From contig JBAZMD010000004.1 in NCBI GenBank assembly GCA_041649955.1, positions 1 to 62,671 on the forward strand: 62,671 nucleotides of DNA, given 5' to 3'. Of this stretch, positions 18,315 to 27,458 are shown in pieces; positions within the stretch are counted from its first letter, which is position 1, and every line of letters starts with the position of its first letter. The translations under genes and the position numbers were made by a program. This DNA is from JAQUPP01 sp041649955. GTDB lineage: Bacteria; Patescibacteriota; Patescibacteriia; UBA2591; JAQUPP01. The notes below the pieces were generated by a model. The model ran no database searches. It worked only from the letters and a program-made list of their open reading frames with translations, and was not told where the DNA came from.

Positions 18315-18785
18315 TTATCTTCCTTCTCCCGCTCCTATACCTTCCTCATTCCCTTTCCCCGCTCCTATACCATTACTTTGTTTAGAAACGGTCAATGAAT
18401 TAATAATGAAGATAGTAATCGCGTAGGATAAAACAATAATTACTAATCCTACTACCGCACTAAGCATCAATGCCTTAGCCTGAGTAATCTTCTTTTCATC
18501 GCCACCGGAAATCATCCACATTACTCCACCGGCTATTAATAAAATCGCTAAAATCAATCCGCTAAAATTGAGGATAATTTTGACAATTCTACCCATAGCA
18601 CTCGGTAAATCTGTGTTTGATTTAAGATTGGCTTGTTTACCCGTTTGATTCAAGAGTTGCAAAGAATCAGGTTCTTGCTCGGCTAAAACATTAGGTCTGA
18701 CTATATTTAATAACCAAATACTGATCAAGAATATGGTTATCAATAAAATACAATAGACCTGGCGTTTTTGGTCGAGTTTTTTCAT
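18315..18785 (-). CDS. VirB2/TrbC-like pilin paralogue 1
   Basis: About 156 residues. An N-terminal hydrophobic segment (YCILLITIFLISIWLLNIV) is followed by a short loop with DLPSAMGRIVKIIL and two membrane helices around GLILAILLIAGGVMWMISGGDEKKITQAKALMLSAVVGLVIIVLSYAITIFI. The double helix with a GGDxxK hairpin is the hallmark of VirB2/TrbC-type and CPR T4SS-pilin proteins. The tail GIGAGKGNEEGIGAGEGR is low in complexity. The ATG at 18785 is preferred to GTG at 18797. It is the last of four paralogues in tandem; no VirB4-type ATPase lies in this window. Confidence 0.75.
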   Translation of the reverse strand: MKKLDQKRQVYCILLITIFLISIWLLNIVRPNVLAEQEPDSLQLLNQTGKQANLKSNTDLPSAMGRIVKIILNFSGLILAILLIAGGVMWMISGGDEKKITQAKALMLSAVVGLVIIVLSYAITIFIINSLTVSKQSNGIGAGKGNEEGIGAGEGR

Positions 18786-18816
18786 ATTCAATTTCACTGA
18801 TTGTTAAAAATCTTAC

Positions 18817-19185
18817 TTATGTATTGGCAACTTCTGTAATTCTCGCGGTAAGGTAAGCAGCGACAGCATAAGCTAAGACGACGATAATGATACCAACTAT
18901 ACCGGCAACCATTAATTTTTTGGCTTCGGCAATTTTGGTTTCATCGCCACTGGAGGTCATCCATTTAAAACCACCGGCAATAATGATGACCGCACAGACT
19001 AAACCCAAGAAACCCAAAACGATTCTCATGATATTACCCATGGCAGAAGGGAGATCGGTGTTTCCATAAGTCGCGTGAGTGCGGAAGTTCTCTAAACCAT
19101 TGTTCATTTCTTGCGCATTAGCGACTACTGGCATAACTAAACCCAAAACTAAAACCAAAGTCATTACTAATAAACATTTTTTCAT
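18817..19185 (-). CDS. VirB2/TrbC-like pilin paralogue 2
   Basis: 122 residues. MKKCLLVMTLVLVLGLVMPVVANAQ is a clean Sec signal peptide with an ANA-Q cleavage site. DLPSAMGNIMRIVLGF then leads into two membrane helices around a polar hairpin (GGFKWMTSSGDETKIAEAKKLM), very close to paralogue 1. The mature product would be about 10 kDa, pilin-sized. The ATG at 19185 is chosen because AGAGG lies just upstream and the signal peptide starts there; an upstream TTG would add ten unsupported residues. GC content is higher than in neighbours, consistent with strong expression. Confidence 0.8.
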   Translation of the reverse strand: MKKCLLVMTLVLVLGLVMPVVANAQEMNNGLENFRTHATYGNTDLPSAMGNIMRIVLGFLGLVCAVIIIAGGFKWMTSSGDETKIAEAKKLMVAGIVGIIIVVLAYAVAAYLTARITEVANT

Positions 19186-19339
19186 TTTATTTTCCTCTTT
19201 CGTCCAACCTTTCAAGTAGGACGATTTATTAAAAAAACGACCTTGAAAATTAATATTTAATTAAAGACTAACTTATAATATTATTAAATCACTTTAAAAG
19301 CCATTTGTCAATTTGGGTTTGTGGATAAAGTTTCCGGGG

Positions 19340-19810
19340 TTATTTATTCAGAAAAGCTTTTAAAAGAAATTCTACTATTGCATAACTTAAAAATATAAAG
19401 GCCATGCCGATAACCGCCCAAACTATGGCATTCTTGCCGGTCTTTATTTTATCCGCATTGCCGCCGGAAGTCATCCATGTAAAGCCCCCGTAAACAAACA
19501 TTACCAAAGCAATAACGCCGACAAAACCTAAGACATATTTTAAAACATCACCGACAATAACCGCCGGAGATCGATGACCTAAAGGTTGGGGCAATTCTAA
19601 TTCATCTTCAGATGTAACCACGCTGGCTGTACCGGTACCTTGAGCCTGAACTAAAACGGGACTAATCAGAAATAAAAAATTAGCCATTAAACAACTTGAA
19701 ATTAAGAGAAAATAAAGAGTTTTTAAACTCTGTGTTGCCTGCCCTCGCTCGGAAAAGAAAATAAATTTTCTTTTCTCTCGCTCGGTTTGGCAATAAATTT
19801 TTTTAGTCAT
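19340..19810 (-). CDS. VirB2/TrbC-like pilin paralogue 3, N-terminus encoded by a repeat
   Basis: 156 residues from the ATG at 19810. The C-terminal half has the two pilin helices around FTWMTSGGNADKIKTGKNAI. Residues ~6-31 come from a copy of the 60-bp palindromic element and look like nothing in the paralogues. A signal-like stretch, LYFLLISSCLMANFLFLISPVLVQAQ, follows. Translation may instead begin at an internal codon such as the ATG for Met42. If the repeat is translated it gives the signal region its positive charges. Function is as for the other pilin-like proteins; the start is uncertain. Confidence 0.7.
   Translation of the reverse strand: MTKKIYCQTEREKRKFIFFSERGQATQSLKTLYFLLISSCLMANFLFLISPVLVQAQGTGTASVVTSEDELELPQPLGHRSPAVIVGDVLKYVLGFVGVIALVMFVYGGFTWMTSGGNADKIKTGKNAIVWAVIGMAFIFLSYAIVEFLLKAFLNK
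19734..19793. repeat. Palindromic repeat element (family B), copy 2, inside a pilin-like ORF
   Basis: This 60-bp unit has the same layout as 18185-18244: TTGCC at one end, GGCAA at the other and the GGAAAAGAAAA/TTTTCTTTTC stem in the middle. A GAGTTT...AAACTC hairpin lies directly beside it, as GGGT...ACCC does beside copy 1. Confidence 0.75.
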
Positions 19811-19900
19811 AAATTATATAAATGTTATCGTGTACCACTGGATGGTTCACGATAATCATATACCCTTTAGTGGTACATGATTATATTTTAAATTAATCTT

Positions 19901-20623
19901 CTATTTTGGTTTGCAACAAATAGTTGTTCCACCCGCACATTGACTAGGTCTGCACTCAAAACCATCCACCTTATTGTCTTTATAATCATTATATCTGGAA
20001 CCGGCTTCAATACATGAACCGTCATTTGGAGTTGATTGATTAATTGTACATTTCTCTCCTTTCAAATAACCTTCCGTGTGAAGAGCTTGCATTAACATTT
20101 GAACAATTACATAAGCGCTTAAAACTATGGCCATGCCGACAACCGCTCCCATAATAACAGCCTTGCCCTTTTTCACTTTTTCTTCAGAACCGGCTGAAGT
20201 CATCCACATTATTCCGCCGAAAATAAATAAGACTAAAGCAATTACGCCTAAATATTTTAAAATTATATTGGCAATATTCAATCCCAATCTTAAAAAGTCA
20301 TCCGGAATGCAGTCCCCACAGCAAGCGCAAATCGGTTGGCTGATTAATCCGCCAACATGGCAATTTTCCACATTATTGGTTCCTTGACAAAAACAGTTAT
20401 ATGTTTTCGAGCCATTTTCCTCTGTTGTCTTATAAACACAATTAGAAACTATATCTTGGGTTTTTGACTCGTTATTTTCTTTAATATTTTTTGTCCCTAT
20501 AACTCTTTCAAAACATAAACCGCTTTTTAATTCTTCATCCGTGCATTGTTTTTGAGCATTGGCAAAATGGCCGATTGAAATTAAAAATATGGCAACGAAA
20601 ATTGTAAAAAATATTTTTTTCAT
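19901..20623 (-). CDS. Cysteine-rich VirB2/TrbC-like pilin paralogue 4
   Basis: 240 residues. The signal peptide MKKIFFTIFVAIFLISIGHFANAQ is followed by a cysteine-rich external region (QKQCTDEELKSGLCF, YNCFCQG, ICACCGDC). The two pilin helices follow, around GGIMWMTSAGSEEKVKKGKAV, and then a second cysteine-rich tail (GECR- and TTICCKPK-like). The extra domains would form disulfides outside the cell, so this may be a tip or adhesin-like member rather than a plain subunit. It is the first of the four tandem genes on this strand. The nearby thioredoxin genes are not linked to it. Confidence 0.75.
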   Translation of the reverse strand: MKKIFFTIFVAIFLISIGHFANAQKQCTDEELKSGLCFERVIGTKNIKENNESKTQDIVSNCVYKTTEENGSKTYNCFCQGTNNVENCHVGGLISQPICACCGDCIPDDFLRLGLNIANIILKYLGVIALVLFIFGGIMWMTSAGSEEKVKKGKAVIMGAVVGMAIVLSAYVIVQMLMQALHTEGYLKGEKCTINQSTPNDGSCIEAGSRYNDYKDNKVDGFECRPSQCAGGTTICCKPK

Positions 20624-20692
20624 ACCAAAATTATTTTAAAATTTAAGTTTGAGCGGAGCGAAAACGCAAAATTTTTAACTATAATTTTGAGT

Positions 20693-20808
20693 ACCCCCTC
20701 CTTTATCTCAACGATAAACTTCCGATAATCGTTAGGACAAAAGGCGAAGCCGCTTCGCTTACGGCGTATCTTAAAAAAGTAAACTTTCGATGGAGTAAAG
20801 GAGGGGGT
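20693..20808. repeat. Intergenic element with 13-bp inverted ends
   Basis: ACCCCCTCCTTTA (20693-20705) and TAAAGGAGGGGGT (20796-20808) are perfect inverted repeats 116 bp apart end to end. A smaller inner pair, CGATAA and TTATCG-like words, lies just inside. No coding signal is seen. It fills most of the gap between the pilin cluster and the solute-binding protein gene. Confidence 0.65.
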
Positions 20809-20867
20809 AAAGGTTTTCTAGTCAAATTTTATTCGTCCTATGGACTCCAAAATTTGAAGAAAGCCCT

Positions 20868-22238
20868 TTATAAAGTTAAATTTACTTTTTGAACGCAATA
20901 ATCAAGAGCTTGTTTCATGTCTTTAGTTCCGGTTAAGACATTTCTCACCATTTCTTTAAAAGCCTCTTCCACTAAAGAATAATTTTTCCCCTGATACCAA
21001 GTTTGAGCAGTCAACACGCCTTTGACAAAAGGAGCTAAATCAAAATCTTCCAATTGAAATTGAATCAAGGAACGGATCGCCGTCGGATGCTTGGTTTTTT
21101 CCAAAAAAGTTTTATTATTCGCTTCTTCACTGGCATATAAAAGGAATGCCCAAGATTCAGCCGGATGAGCATTTTTTTTGGAAATTGTTTCTATGGGATA
21201 ACTGGCGATGTTAACTTCTTTCAATGAACCCATGGGTTGCGGCGCTTTAATAATGTCAAAATTCAACTTCGGTGCTCTTTCTTTGATAACCGGCAAGAAA
21301 CTGGAATAACCGAATAAGAAAGCGGTTTTTCCTTGGATAAAAGCATCTAAAGAATTCTGTATTTTTTCATTCCAGCAATAAATTTCTTTACCCGGTGTGG
21401 CAAAATCCGTATAAAATCTTAAAGCATCTTCACCCGGAAAATAACTCGCGTCATCAGCATTTGGGCGATTAAAAGACGCTTGGCCGCTATTAATCATTGT
21501 CGTGCCGTTTTGGAGCATTAAAAGAGATAAAATATCCGGCAGATTGGCAATATTGTCAATTCCGCCCAAGGCCGCTCCTGATTGAATAAAATTTCCATCT
21601 TTATCTCTGAAAGTTAAAAGCCTGACATCATCGGCAAATTCTTGCCAATTAGCCGGCGGATTGATAATACCGGCATTATTTAAAAGTTCTTTATTATAAT
21701 AGAGAACCAAAATATCAAGCGATAAGGGCAAACCGTAAAGTTTATTGTCAATAATCACGTCTTTTGGTACCGTATCCACATATTTTTCCTGCAATTCCCT
21801 TAAAGCAGGAGTTTTCTTTTTTTCTTCAATGACTTTTGTTTCTTTTTTAAAAGTTCCGGTGGTTACTTTTCTGGCCAAAGATAATTCGTCCGGGATATTT
21901 AACGGTGAAATTTTAGTTTGATATTTTCTCAGCCAAGTATTTGGAATGGAAAAAATATCCGGTCCCGTGTCTTCGGCCCAAGCCTCAAGCAAGGTTTGTT
22001 CGTATTCTTCCGGCCTGATTAATCGATAAGTGATGGAAATATGAGGATAAAGAGAATGAAATCCGTTAATAATGTTTTCAAAAGCGCCCTGATCATCGGT
22101 TGTCCGCCAATAAACCAAATTAATCGGCTGAATTTTTTCAGCTAATTTTTTAGGAGTCCCCGCGCAGCCAAAACCAGTGGTTATCATTAAAACGCTAATC
22201 AATAAAAGAATAGAAGAATTTACTTTTTTATTGGACAT
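20868..22238 (-). CDS. ABC transporter sugar-type solute-binding lipoprotein
   Basis: 456 residues with a lipoprotein signal peptide: hydrophobic residues 9-21, then TGFGC with Cys25 as the lipidated residue. The mature part has the extracellular solute-binding family 1 pattern: VYWRTTDDQGAFENIINGF at the start, YGLPLSLDILVLYYNKELLNNAGI in the middle, and GKTAFLFGYSSF and HPAESWAFLLYAS near the end. It would capture a carbohydrate or similar solute at the outer face of the membrane. No permease or ATPase gene is adjacent, so its partners lie elsewhere or it is an orphan. The ATG directly follows a family A repeat end. Confidence 0.85.
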   Translation of the reverse strand: MSNKKVNSSILLLISVLMITTGFGCAGTPKKLAEKIQPINLVYWRTTDDQGAFENIINGFHSLYPHISITYRLIRPEEYEQTLLEAWAEDTGPDIFSIPNTWLRKYQTKISPLNIPDELSLARKVTTGTFKKETKVIEEKKKTPALRELQEKYVDTVPKDVIIDNKLYGLPLSLDILVLYYNKELLNNAGIINPPANWQEFADDVRLLTFRDKDGNFIQSGAALGGIDNIANLPDILSLLMLQNGTTMINSGQASFNRPNADDASYFPGEDALRFYTDFATPGKEIYCWNEKIQNSLDAFIQGKTAFLFGYSSFLPVIKERAPKLNFDIIKAPQPMGSLKEVNIASYPIETISKKNAHPAESWAFLLYASEEANNKTFLEKTKHPTAIRSLIQFQLEDFDLAPFVKGVLTAQTWYQGKNYSLVEEAFKEMVRNVLTGTKDMKQALDYCVQKVNLTL

Positions 22239-22386
22239 ACCCGCCTAAATTTTTACCCGCCTAAATTTTCCTTAGAAAATTTGATCAGGTTTTATTAGTT
22301 TAGTTAATATTGAAATACTTTTTTTGTTTAATTTCTGCCCTACCTAGATTTAAAAATAAATGGCGTTAGAAAAAATTTGGGTGGGC
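22239..22386. repeat. Small inverted-repeat element (family A), abuts a start codon
   Basis: ACCCGCCTAAATTTT occurs twice (22239-22253, 22255-22269); AAAATTTGGGTGGGC (22372-22386) is its inverted partner. On the minus strand GGCGGGT is immediately followed by the ATG of the solute-binding protein gene, just as the 8836-8932 element ends at the isomerase ATG. Confidence 0.65.
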
Positions 22387-22392
22387 ATAAAA

Positions 22393-23253
22393 TTAACCAA
22401 TTTCTCGCAAAAACTTTTTTAATTCCTTATTTATTTTTTTATCTTTCAAGCCGAAAACTATATTGGCTTTTAGAAATCCGAGCTTATCCCCACAAGTATA
22501 CCATTTGCCTTTAATCTCGCAAGCATAAAGCGGACGATTTTTCATTGAAATCTCCAGCCCGTCAGTCATGCCTTTTTCTTTGCCTGGCTTGGGCTTAAAA
22601 TTTTCCAGTCCTTTTAATAAATCAGGAGTGACAATATAACGGCCGATAACCGCCAAATTTGAAGGTGCCTCAGACAATTTTGGTTTTTCCACGATTTCTT
22701 TAATTTGATAAATTCTGTCTTCCACTTTAACGCCCTTGATTACTCCAAATTGCTCAATTTCTTTTTTTGACACCGGACTGACCGCAATTACCGGATCCCC
22801 ATATTTATTATAAACTTTTATCAATTGTTTTAAGCAAGGTTCTTGGCTGTCAATTACATCATCGCCGAACATAATGGCGCAGGGTTCGTTTTTAACAAAT
22901 TCTTTGGCGCATAAAATGGCATCGCCGCATCCAGCCGGTTCTTTTTGGCGAATATAAATAAAATCAGCCAATTGAGAAAGCTGATGAACGGTTTTTAAAA
23001 CTTCTGTTTTTTTGGATTTTTTTAACCGGTATTCCAACTCAAAATTATAATCAAAATAATCTTCCAATGCCCGTTTGCTCTGGCTGGTAATTAAAAAAAT
23101 CTGTTTAATCCCGGAAGCGACCGCTTCTTCCACAATATACTGAATCGCCGGCTTATCAACAATAGTCAGCATTTCTTTCGGTTGAGCCTTGGTGGCCGGC
23201 AAAAATCTCGTACCAAGTCCGGCAACCGGAATAATTGCTTTAGTAATATTCAT
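22393..23253 (-). CDS. galU: UTP-glucose-1-phosphate uridylyltransferase
   Basis: 286 residues. The nucleotide-binding loop is PVAGLGTRFLPATKAQPKEM at residues 9-28, a signature of GalU. IMFGDDVI holds the metal-binding Asp, and VEKPKLSEAPSNLAVIGRY is the conserved sugar-binding segment. The enzyme makes UDP-glucose from UTP and glucose-1-phosphate, supplying the glycosyltransferases and perhaps the glycogen synthases in this window. Length is normal for the family. tyrS ends 27 nt upstream, so galU may be read through from the tyrS promoter. Confidence 0.93.
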   Translation of the reverse strand: MNITKAIIPVAGLGTRFLPATKAQPKEMLTIVDKPAIQYIVEEAVASGIKQIFLITSQSKRALEDYFDYNFELEYRLKKSKKTEVLKTVHQLSQLADFIYIRQKEPAGCGDAILCAKEFVKNEPCAIMFGDDVIDSQEPCLKQLIKVYNKYGDPVIAVSPVSKKEIEQFGVIKGVKVEDRIYQIKEIVEKPKLSEAPSNLAVIGRYIVTPDLLKGLENFKPKPGKEKGMTDGLEISMKNRPLYACEIKGKWYTCGDKLGFLKANIVFGLKDKKINKELKKFLREIG

Positions 23254-23279
23254 AATTCTTAATCAATTTTTATTAATTA

Positions 23280-24473
23280 TTATAAATCAATTTTAATAAA
23301 TCTTCTTTTACCAACTTTAATCACCATTTTATTTTTTAATTTCATTTCGCTATTCCAATCTTTGATTATTGCGCCGTCAATTTCCACTGCTCCTTGTTCA
23401 ATTAAGCGGCGCGCTTCTCCCTTGCTGGCAGCGAATTTTGCTTCAGCTAAAATATCAATTAGTTTATATTTTTCTTTTTTTGCTTTGAAAATCGGCATAT
23501 TCTCCGGTAATTCTCTTTTTTGAAAAATTTTATTAAATTCGTCTTCGGCTATCCGGGCCGCTTTTTCGCCGTGATATAATTTAACAATTTCATAAGCCAA
23601 TTTTGATTTAGATTCGCGCGGGTTGACTCCTCCGTCTAATCCTCTTTTTACCATCTCAATTTCTTCTTGGCTTAAAATGGTGCAAAGTTCAAAATATTTT
23701 AAAATTAATCCATCTCGCATGGACATTATTTTCCCATATTGTTCACCTGGCGCGTCTGAAATATTTACCACATTGCCGCGCGTGGTGCTCATTTTATCTC
23801 CATCAAGGCCTTCCAGCATTTTTAAAGTCATAATGTCCTGCGGTTTTTGTCCATAAGCTTCCTGAATTTTTCTACCGGCCAGCAAATTAAACAACTGATC
23901 AGTGCCGCCGATCTCTAAATCAGCCTTAATAGCTACTGAATCATAACCCTGATATAAAGGATAATGCAATTCGCGAATAGAAATTTCTTCTTCATTATCC
24001 CAACGCTGTTTAAAATTACGCCTAGTAATCATTTGCTGAACGCTGAATAAATCAGCTAATTCATCTAATTGACGAGGGGTTAATTTAGCCAGCCATTTGC
24101 TGTTTCTGTGCCACTCAATTTTTTTAGGATCTAAAATTTTACTGATTTGGATTTGATAATTTTTCAAATTTTCATTAACTTGTTTTTCCGAAAGAAATGG
24201 CCGTTTATTAAGCTTGTCCGATGGGTCGCCAATTTGGGCGGTATAATCTCCTAAAATTAAAATTATTTTATGTCCTAAATCTTGAAATTCTTTAAGTTTC
24301 CATAAAGTAATCGCCCGGCCGAGATGATATTTGGGACCGGTCGGATCCACCCCATGTTTGATCCGTAATTTTTTACCCGCCATTAACTGATTTTCTAAAT
24401 GTTTAGAGTCAATAATTTGTTCCACATTGCGGGTTAGAGAATTTTTTATTTTTTGAGAATCTATTTTAGACAT
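23280..24473 (-). CDS. tyrS: Tyrosyl-tRNA synthetase
   Basis: About 397 residues. The class I signature appears as KYHLGRAITL (HIGH equivalent) in the N-terminal Rossmann domain, and the second signature is GDKMSTTRGNV (KMSKS equivalent). YQGYDSVAIKADLEIGGTDQLFN gives tyrosine-binding residues. The C-terminal S4-like RNA-binding domain is LIDILAEAKFAASKGEARRLI. It charges tRNA-Tyr. The ATG at 24473 is chosen because a -10 TACAAT ends exactly six bases before it; the alternative TTG at 24494 would lie upstream of transcription start. The mRNA is therefore probably leaderless. Confidence 0.95.
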   Translation of the reverse strand: MSKIDSQKIKNSLTRNVEQIIDSKHLENQLMAGKKLRIKHGVDPTGPKYHLGRAITLWKLKEFQDLGHKIILILGDYTAQIGDPSDKLNKRPFLSEKQVNENLKNYQIQISKILDPKKIEWHRNSKWLAKLTPRQLDELADLFSVQQMITRRNFKQRWDNEEEISIRELHYPLYQGYDSVAIKADLEIGGTDQLFNLLAGRKIQEAYGQKPQDIMTLKMLEGLDGDKMSTTRGNVVNISDAPGEQYGKIMSMRDGLILKYFELCTILSQEEIEMVKRGLDGGVNPRESKSKLAYEIVKLYHGEKAARIAEDEFNKIFQKRELPENMPIFKAKKEKYKLIDILAEAKFAASKGEARRLIEQGAVEIDGAIIKDWNSEMKLKNKMVIKVGKRRFIKIDL

Positions 24474-24479
24474 AAATAT

Positions 24480-24507
24480 ATTGTAGCATGGCAAAACAAA
24501 AAGACAA
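24480..24507 (-). promoter_or_regulatory. tyrS promoter (leaderless)
   Basis: On the minus strand TTGTCT (24507-24502), a 16-bp spacer and TACAAT (24485-24480) are followed by six bases and the tyrS ATG. The predicted +1 is the A of the start codon. Confidence 0.75.
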
Positions 24508-24543
24508 GTTATGTTTAGATGTCATAGTAAATTTTAGCAAGTC

Positions 24544-24571
24544 TTGAATATTATATTTTTTGTGTTATAAT
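24544..24571 (+). promoter_or_regulatory. PBP1A promoter (leaderless)
   Basis: TTGAAT (24544-24549), a 16-bp spacer and TATAAT (24566-24571) are followed by seven bases and the ATG at 24579. It is divergent from the tyrS promoter 37 bp away, and again no room is left for a ribosome-binding site. Confidence 0.75.
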
Positions 24572-24578
24572 CTCTGGT

Positions 24579-27446
24579 ATGCCTATTCCCGGACTGACAG
24601 TTAAAAAACAACCGACTTATTGGCGGACGCAGCCAATAAAAAAAACTCCCAAAAAACCAAAAAGAAAAGTTTTGAGAGTTTCTTTTATTATAATAATTTT
24701 CTTTATTTTATTTTTAGGAGCGACTATATTCGCGGGTTTGCTTTGGATTAGCAAAGATTTGCCTAACCCGAATAAATTATCAGAAAGAAATATCGCCCAA
24801 AGCACGAAAATTTATGATCGAACGGGCAAAGTTGTACTTTATGAAATATTCACCAATCAAAGAAGAACTTTAGTCAAACTTTCTGACATTCCCCGAGACG
24901 TATCTTCAGCCACCATAGTAGCCGAAGATAAAGATTTTTTTAATCATTCCGGTTTTCAATTAAAAGCAATCGCCAGAGCCGTAATTATTAATGTTTTAAA
25001 AGGAGGAAAATTCCAAGGCGGTTCCACTTTAACCCAGCAATTGGTAAAAAATGCTTTTTTGTCGCCGGAAAAAAGTTATATCCGCAAAATCAAAGAAATA
25101 TTTTTGTCTTATCAAATTGAACAAAAATACACTAAAGAAGAAATTCTTCAAATGTATTTTAATGAAATACCTTATGGTTCAAACGCTTATGGCGTAGAAG
25201 CGGCCAGCCAAATTTATTTTGGAAAATCAGTCAGGGATTTAACCTTGGATGAAGCCGCGCTTTTGGCCGCACTCCCCAAAGCGCCCACTTATTATTCTCC
25301 AGACGGCAACCACCGTGAAGATTTAATGGCGCGAAAAAATTATATTTTGGATTTAATGGTTGAAGGAGGATATATTTCTCCCGAATCAAATCAAAAAGCC
25401 AAAAATATTAACACTTTGGAAAAAATTATTTCCCGCCGAGAAAATATCATTGCTCCTCATTTTGTAATGTATATCAAAGAATTATTAACTGATAAATACG
25501 GCCAGCGCTTAGTGGAAGAAGGAGGACTTAAAGTTATCACCACCTTGGACGCGGATAAACAAAAAATCGCTGAAGAATCTATTGAAAAATTTGCCGAGAA
25601 AAATGAAAAAACTTATGGCGCAACCAATGCCGCTCTGGTAAGTATTGATGTTAAAACCGGACAAATTTTGGCCATGGTTGGTTCAAAAAATTTCTTTAAT
25701 AATTCAATTGATGGACAAGTTAATGTTGCTCTTCGCTCTCGCCAACCCGGCTCTTCTTTTAAACCAATTGTTTATGCCGAAGCTTTTGAAAATGGATTTA
25801 CGCCTGATACAATTGTTTTTGACACCGAAACAAATTTTGGTTCTTCCGGTATTGGTCAGAAAGATTATATTCCTCAAAATTACAATAAAAAATTTAACGG
25901 TCCGGTAACAATGCGCAAAGCCCTGGCCGGTTCTCTAAATATTCCCGGCGTTAAAACTCTTTATTTAGCGGGAGTAGACAATGTTTTGGATTTGGCCAGC
26001 CGAATGGGTTATACCACCTTAACCGACCGAAGCCGCTATGGACTTTCTTTGGTTTTGGGCGGCGGCGAAGTTAAATTATTGGAACATGTTTCAGCTTTTG
26101 GAATTTTTGCCAGAGAAGGCAAAAAAATTCCCAATGTCGCCATTTTAAAAGTGGAAGATAATGAAGGAAAAACTTTGGAAATAAATGATTCTCATCTTTT
26201 CTTGCCCCAAGAAGTTCTCTCTCAACAATCCGCTGATTATATTAATGATATTCTTTCTGATAATAAAGCGCGAAGTTATGTTTTTGGCGAACAAAATTAT
26301 TTTACTCTGCCCGATCGTCCCGTGGCAGCCAAAAGCGGCACGACAAATGATTTTAAAGATGCTTGGACAATCGGTTATACGCCTTCACTTGTTACCGGAG
26401 TTTGGGTCGGTAATAGCCGCAATACAGTGATGAAAGAAAAAGCGGATGGAGGAACAATCGCTGCGCCGATTTGGCAAAATTTTATGAAAGAAGCGCTGAA
26501 AAATACTCCTCCGGAAAATTTTATTCCGCCTCAACCGATTTCTACGGATAAATCCATTCTTAAAGGAGAATTACCGAATGAAGTTACTGTTAAAATAGAT
26601 AGAGCTTCAGGAAAATTAGCTACGGATTTAACGCCGGCTTCTTTTGTTGTAGAAAAAACTTTTAAAGGATATCACGATATTCTTTATTATGTTGATAAAA
26701 ATAATCCTCAAGGACCGGCTCTTCAAAATCCGGCTAATGATCCTCAATACAGCCGCTGGGAAGAAGGAATCCAAAAATGGCTGAAAGAAGAAGCAAAAAC
26801 GCAAAAAAATCCTTCGCTGATTGCCGAACTAGCACCAACTACTTATGATGATTTGCATGTTCCGGCCAATCAACCGAATATTTCAATTACTTGGCCTAAT
26901 ACTGGCGCCATTAGTAAAAATAAAACTTTAGAAGTCAAACTTGGAGCTTCTGCTCCGCGAGGAATTAAAAAAATAATTTGTTCGATTGACGATATACCGG
27001 TGACAACCGCTTATTATTATCCTTATAAATGTGAACTGAATCTTATTGGTCTTAATCCCGGAGAACACAAAGTCAGCGCCACGGCTTACGACGATATTGA
27101 TAATTCAAAAACCGAAGAAATTTTCATTACCACCACTCAATTTTTTGAAAAAAAAATAACCTGGATTTCTCCGGAAAACAATAAAATATTATGGCAATCA
27201 AATTTTCCTGTAACGCTTTCTGTTTTGGCGCCGATCGTAAATATAAATAATATTAAATTTTTCGCTCAAAATTTAGAAACTAATCAGACATTTTTAATCA
27301 GCACTATTTTTACTCCTGAAACCAATGGCCAATTTGATTTAAACTGGCCAAGCGCCCAACCCGGGAAATATAAACTTTGGGTTGAAGCTGTTGATGTTTC
27401 TTTAAATTCAATCCCGGCTGACGAAATAAATATTGAAGTGAAATAA
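24579..27446 (+). CDS. Class A penicillin-binding protein (PBP1A type)
   Basis: 955 residues. A basic cytoplasmic tail and one membrane helix (residues ~32-55) come first. The GT51 glycosyltransferase domain follows, with the catalytic Glu in VAEDKDFFNHSGF and then GGSTLTQQLVKNAF. The transpeptidase domain has the SxxK serine in RQPGSSFKPIVYA, an SLN-type motif (GSLNIPG) and KSGTTNDFKDAW as the KTG box. The last ~200 residues form Ig-like beta domains (ITWPNTGAISKNKTLEVKLG). It polymerises and cross-links peptidoglycan outside the membrane. It has its own leaderless promoter and a bidirectional terminator downstream. Confidence 0.95.
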   Translation: MPIPGLTVKKQPTYWRTQPIKKTPKKPKRKVLRVSFIIIIFFILFLGATIFAGLLWISKDLPNPNKLSERNIAQSTKIYDRTGKVVLYEIFTNQRRTLVKLSDIPRDVSSATIVAEDKDFFNHSGFQLKAIARAVIINVLKGGKFQGGSTLTQQLVKNAFLSPEKSYIRKIKEIFLSYQIEQKYTKEEILQMYFNEIPYGSNAYGVEAASQIYFGKSVRDLTLDEAALLAALPKAPTYYSPDGNHREDLMARKNYILDLMVEGGYISPESNQKAKNINTLEKIISRRENIIAPHFVMYIKELLTDKYGQRLVEEGGLKVITTLDADKQKIAEESIEKFAEKNEKTYGATNAALVSIDVKTGQILAMVGSKNFFNNSIDGQVNVALRSRQPGSSFKPIVYAEAFENGFTPDTIVFDTETNFGSSGIGQKDYIPQNYNKKFNGPVTMRKALAGSLNIPGVKTLYLAGVDNVLDLASRMGYTTLTDRSRYGLSLVLGGGEVKLLEHVSAFGIFAREGKKIPNVAILKVEDNEGKTLEINDSHLFLPQEVLSQQSADYINDILSDNKARSYVFGEQNYFTLPDRPVAAKSGTTNDFKDAWTIGYTPSLVTGVWVGNSRNTVMKEKADGGTIAAPIWQNFMKEALKNTPPENFIPPQPISTDKSILKGELPNEVTVKIDRASGKLATDLTPASFVVEKTFKGYHDILYYVDKNNPQGPALQNPANDPQYSRWEEGIQKWLKEEAKTQKNPSLIAELAPTTYDDLHVPANQPNISITWPNTGAISKNKTLEVKLGASAPRGIKKIICSIDDIPVTTAYYYPYKCELNLIGLNPGEHKVSATAYDDIDNSKTEEIFITTTQFFEKKITWISPENNKILWQSNFPVTLSVLAPIVNINNIKFFAQNLETNQTFLISTIFTPETNGQFDLNWPSAQPGKYKLWVEAVDVSLNSIPADEINIEVK

Positions 27447-27458
27447 AAAATCTTTATT

